A stretch of DNA of 8,503 nt from an uncultured Clostridia bacterium. Its GTDB lineage: Bacteria; Bacillota; Clostridia; Oscillospirales; Butyricicoccaceae. The translations under genes were made by a program, and so were the position numbers. This document shows positions 6,650 to 8,503 of the stretch, piece after piece; positions within the stretch are counted from its first letter, which is position 1, and the number at the start of each line of letters is the position of its first letter. The stretch spans positions 1 through 8,503 of the forward strand of contig CANUCM010000092.1 of NCBI GenBank assembly GCA_947856675.1, given 5' to 3'. Below the pieces are notes generated by a model that was not told the DNA's origin, did not search any database, and saw only the letters and a list, made by a program, of their open reading frames with translations.

Positions 6650-8408
6650 GCTGCTCCTCCCCGTTTTGTGCCATGGGCAGGGAAATCGTCACCACGCTGC
6701 CCTCGCCGTACGTGCTCTCAAAGCGGATGCTCCCGCCGTGGTATTCAATAATTTCCTTGGCGATGGCAAGGCCCAGTCCCGTGCCGCCGCGCTCCCGCGA
6801 ACGCGCCTTGTCCACGCGGTAAAACCGTTCAAAAATGCGGGGCAAATCCTCTGCCGGCACGCCGATGCCCGTGTCGCGCACACGCAGCACCACATTGTTT
6901 CCGTCCGTGCCGCCCGTCACCTCCACGCTGCCGTGCGGACGGTTGTATTTGATGGCGTTGGAAATGATGTTGACAATGACCTGCTCAATGCGCTCGCGAT
7001 CACCCGCCACATCCGGCAGATCTTCCGGCAGGCTGCAGCGCAGCGTGACCTGCTGCCGCCCCGCCTCGATGGACATGGCCTCCGCAGCCCCCTGCGCCAG
7101 CGCGCGCAGCGACACGCGGCCCCCGCTGTGCTGCGTGCGCTCGTAGTCCAGCTGCGACAGCGTCAGAAGATCCTTGACGATGTGCGTCATGCGGTCGGCC
7201 TCGTTGTGAATGACGGTCAAAAACCGAACCTGCGTCTGCTCGTCAATATCGCCCCGGGCATCGATCAGCGTTTCGGTGTAGCCGCGGATGTTGGTCAGCG
7301 GCGTGCGCAGCTCGTGTGAAACATTGGCCACAAACTCCCGCCGCGAAGCCTCCATTTTTTGCTGCTCGGTAATGTCGTGCAGCACGGCAATCAAACCGCC
7401 GTCCTCTTCCGTCCCAAACGGCGCAAAAAAGATCTTGAGTATGCGCTTGTTTGCCGAATAGTCAATTTCAATGTACCGCCCGTTTTCCACAAGGTCGCTT
7501 TCGTCTATATGCAGGTTGGGGAAAACCTCTGCGTAGGTTTTCCCCGAGTCAAGCGGCTTGCCGAGCATTTTTTCCGCGGCCGGGTTCTGATGCAGAATGT
7601 GCCCCGAATGATCAAAGGCCACAACGCCGTCGGCCATGTGCAGAAACAGCGTGTTGAGCTTGTTGCGCTCCCCTTCCACTTCATTGAGGGTCGTTTCCAG
7701 CACCTGGGCCATTTCATTGAAGGTCTGGGTCAGTATGCCGATTTCATCCGTGGAGTACACTTCGGCCTTGCGGCTGAAATCCCCTGCGGCAATCGCCGAC
7801 GCCTGTGCCGTCAGCCGTTCCACCGGCGTCGTGATGGTCTTGGACAAAAGAAAGCTCAAAAGCACTGCGACAAGCAGGCCGAACAGCATGGAGCGAATCA
7901 AAATGGAAAACAGCTGCCATGACAGATCGTTCAGCTCTGTTTTGTCGTCCATCACGCCGACAATAAAAAACCCGCTGTCGCCGCGCACCGGCACTGCCAC
8001 ATCAAAATATGAACTCAGGCGTTCGACATCCTGCCCGACTTCGCCGTTCATGGCCTTGAGAATGTTGCCTGTCAGCGGCAAATCCTCCGCCAGCGTGTCG
8101 TCGGATCCCTGCAGGTACTTTCCGCTCCCGCCGTCCAGAATATAAAAGCTGCGGTACTGGTCAATCCCCAAAGAAACCGCAAAGGCCTCCAGCACCTCAC
8201 GCAGCGCATTTTCCGGCTGCTCGCTCGATGCGCTTTTTTCCAGCGTGAGGATAAACTCCTGCGTAAACACGCGAAGCATCTGTTCGCGGAACTCCTCAAT
8301 GTTGTAAGTGGCCACTGAGTTGATAAGAAAGGTACCGACAACCGCCATGACCGATATAATCAGCAGCACCAGCACTAAAACCAGCTTCATGTGCAGGCTT
8401 CGGAACAT
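6642..8408 (-). CDS. walK: WalK, sensor histidine kinase of the WalRK cell-wall system
   Basis: Membrane histidine kinase of 588 residues (Bacillus WalK about 611) that phosphorylates WalR to match peptidoglycan hydrolase expression to wall growth. Domains in order: first membrane helix about 8-30; extracytoplasmic Cache-like sensor about 31-167; second helix about 168-188; HAMP about 189-241 (with the conserved Pro195 and DEIG at 221-224); PAS about 247-350 opening with HMADGVVAFD; HisKA with phospho-acceptor His365 in FVANVSHELRTPL; and HATPase with N box Asn484 (ISNAIKYN), G1 DTGIG (512-516), F box FERFYRVD (526-533) and G2 GGTGLGLAIA (541-550). All catalytic motifs are intact. An in-frame GTG at 8441 would add 11 residues, but ATG 8408 has GGAGG 8 nt upstream and the family start MFRSL-hydrophobic, so I chose it. 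It follows walR by 37 nt and overlaps yycH by 8 nt. Confidence 0.97.
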   Translation of the reverse strand: MFRSLHMKLVLVLVLLIISVMAVVGTFLINSVATYNIEEFREQMLRVFTQEFILTLEKSASSEQPENALREVLEAFAVSLGIDQYRSFYILDGGSGKYLQGSDDTLAEDLPLTGNILKAMNGEVGQDVERLSSYFDVAVPVRGDSGFFIVGVMDDKTELNDLSWQLFSILIRSMLFGLLVAVLLSFLLSKTITTPVERLTAQASAIAAGDFSRKAEVYSTDEIGILTQTFNEMAQVLETTLNEVEGERNKLNTLFLHMADGVVAFDHSGHILHQNPAAEKMLGKPLDSGKTYAEVFPNLHIDESDLVENGRYIEIDYSANKRILKIFFAPFGTEEDGGLIAVLHDITEQQKMEASRREFVANVSHELRTPLTNIRGYTETLIDARGDIDEQTQVRFLTVIHNEADRMTHIVKDLLTLSQLDYERTQHSGGRVSLRALAQGAAEAMSIEAGRQQVTLRCSLPEDLPDVAGDRERIEQVIVNIISNAIKYNRPHGSVEVTGGTDGNNVVLRVRDTGIGVPAEDLPRIFERFYRVDKARSRERGGTGLGLAIAKEIIEYHGGSIRFESTYGEGSVVTISLPMAQNGEEQHA

Positions 8409-8416
8409 TTGCGGCG

Positions 8417-8423
8417 CCTCCTT
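8417..8423 (-). promoter_or_regulatory. ribosome binding site that fixes the walK start
   Basis: AAGGAGG on the minus strand, 8 nt before ATG 8408. The alternative in-frame GTG at 8441 lies upstream of this site and has no Shine-Dalgarno of its own, so the shorter 588-residue protein is preferred. Confidence 0.85.
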
Positions 8424-8445
8424 CTTTCTGTATATGAGCACGCGC

Positions 8446-8503
8446 TCAGCGCTTCAGGTAATACCCCTGTCCCCGTTTGGTTAAAAGATATTCCGGCTCG
8501 GCG
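8446..8503 (-). CDS. walR: WalR response regulator, C-terminal end only
   Basis: Only the last 18 codons and the TGA stop (8446-8448) are in the window. They read AEPEYLLTKRGQGYYLKR, the end of an OmpR/PhoB-type winged-helix DNA-binding domain: the T-K/R-R-G-x-G-Y-Y motif forms the C-terminal hairpin wing. Position directly before walK and the YYLK ending (as against the more general YRF of other OmpR-family members) point to WalR, the regulator of autolysin and wall genes. The receiver domain and promoter are beyond the window edge. The gene is followed by walK after 37 nt with no terminator, so they are co-transcribed. Confidence 0.88.
   Translation of the reverse strand, partial: AEPEYLLTKRGQGYYLKR

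Noticed and set aside
6435..7319. A 294-codon plus-strand open frame opposite yycH and walK
   Set aside because: It covers the HisKA and HATPase coding region of walK on the other strand and has no recognisable protein features.
1..8503. Mobile element, phage, CRISPR, toxin-antitoxin or other defence island
   Set aside because: All genes are conserved housekeeping or cell-wall genes in tight co-directional order; I see no transposase, integrase, direct-repeat array, tRNA or attachment-site-like repeat.

Overview
The window is a compact stretch of bacterial chromosome in which every recognisable gene lies on the minus strand. Read in the direction of transcription (high to low coordinates) the order is: end of walR (response regulator), walK (sensor kinase), yycH, yycI, murA, walJ (yycJ, metallo-hydrolase), rlmH (23S rRNA methyltransferase), a MalY/PatB-type C-S lyase, a rho-independent terminator, then a promoter and the start of ruvC. 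The WalRK-YycHI-WalJ set is a hallmark of Firmicutes. The GC-rich codon use, the absence of an htrA-type protease gene after walJ and the presence of murA inside the cluster suggest a GC-rich member of Clostridia (for example the Oscillospiraceae/Ruminococcaceae group). The family-level guess is inference; the Firmicutes assignment is firm.

Region 8503-5351 is the signalling block. WalR is present only as its last 18 residues. WalK is a complete two-membrane-pass histidine kinase (extracytoplasmic sensor, HAMP, PAS, HisKA, HATPase). YycH and YycI are single-pass membrane proteins that tune WalK in Bacillus and Staphylococcus. walK/yycH overlap by 8 nt and yycH/yycI by 14 nt, so this part is very likely one translationally coupled transcript.

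Region 4578-3062 holds murA, which catalyses the first committed step of peptidoglycan synthesis. It sits behind a 151-nt AT-rich gap with a plausible promoter of its own, and is followed by a GC-rich hairpin plus T-run that could attenuate read-through into walJ. walJ, rlmH (4-nt overlap) and the patB-like gene (29-nt gap with a Shine-Dalgarno) follow as a second tightly packed group, closed by a strong hairpin terminator at 551-590.

Region 550-1 starts a new unit: a near-consensus sigma-A promoter with extended -10, a good ribosome binding site, and the first 159 codons of ruvC, whose catalytic acidic residues are all visible.

Functionally this is a cell-wall homeostasis locus (WalRK sensing, MurA precursor synthesis, WalJ) with translation (RlmH) and sulfur amino acid (PatB) genes carried along. 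I do not see a novel system, mobile element, tRNA, rRNA or CRISPR. The observations worth a second look are murA inside the wal operon, a one-residue insertion in the MurA active-site loop, the putative internal attenuator, and a possible metal-binding motif in the WalK PAS domain.
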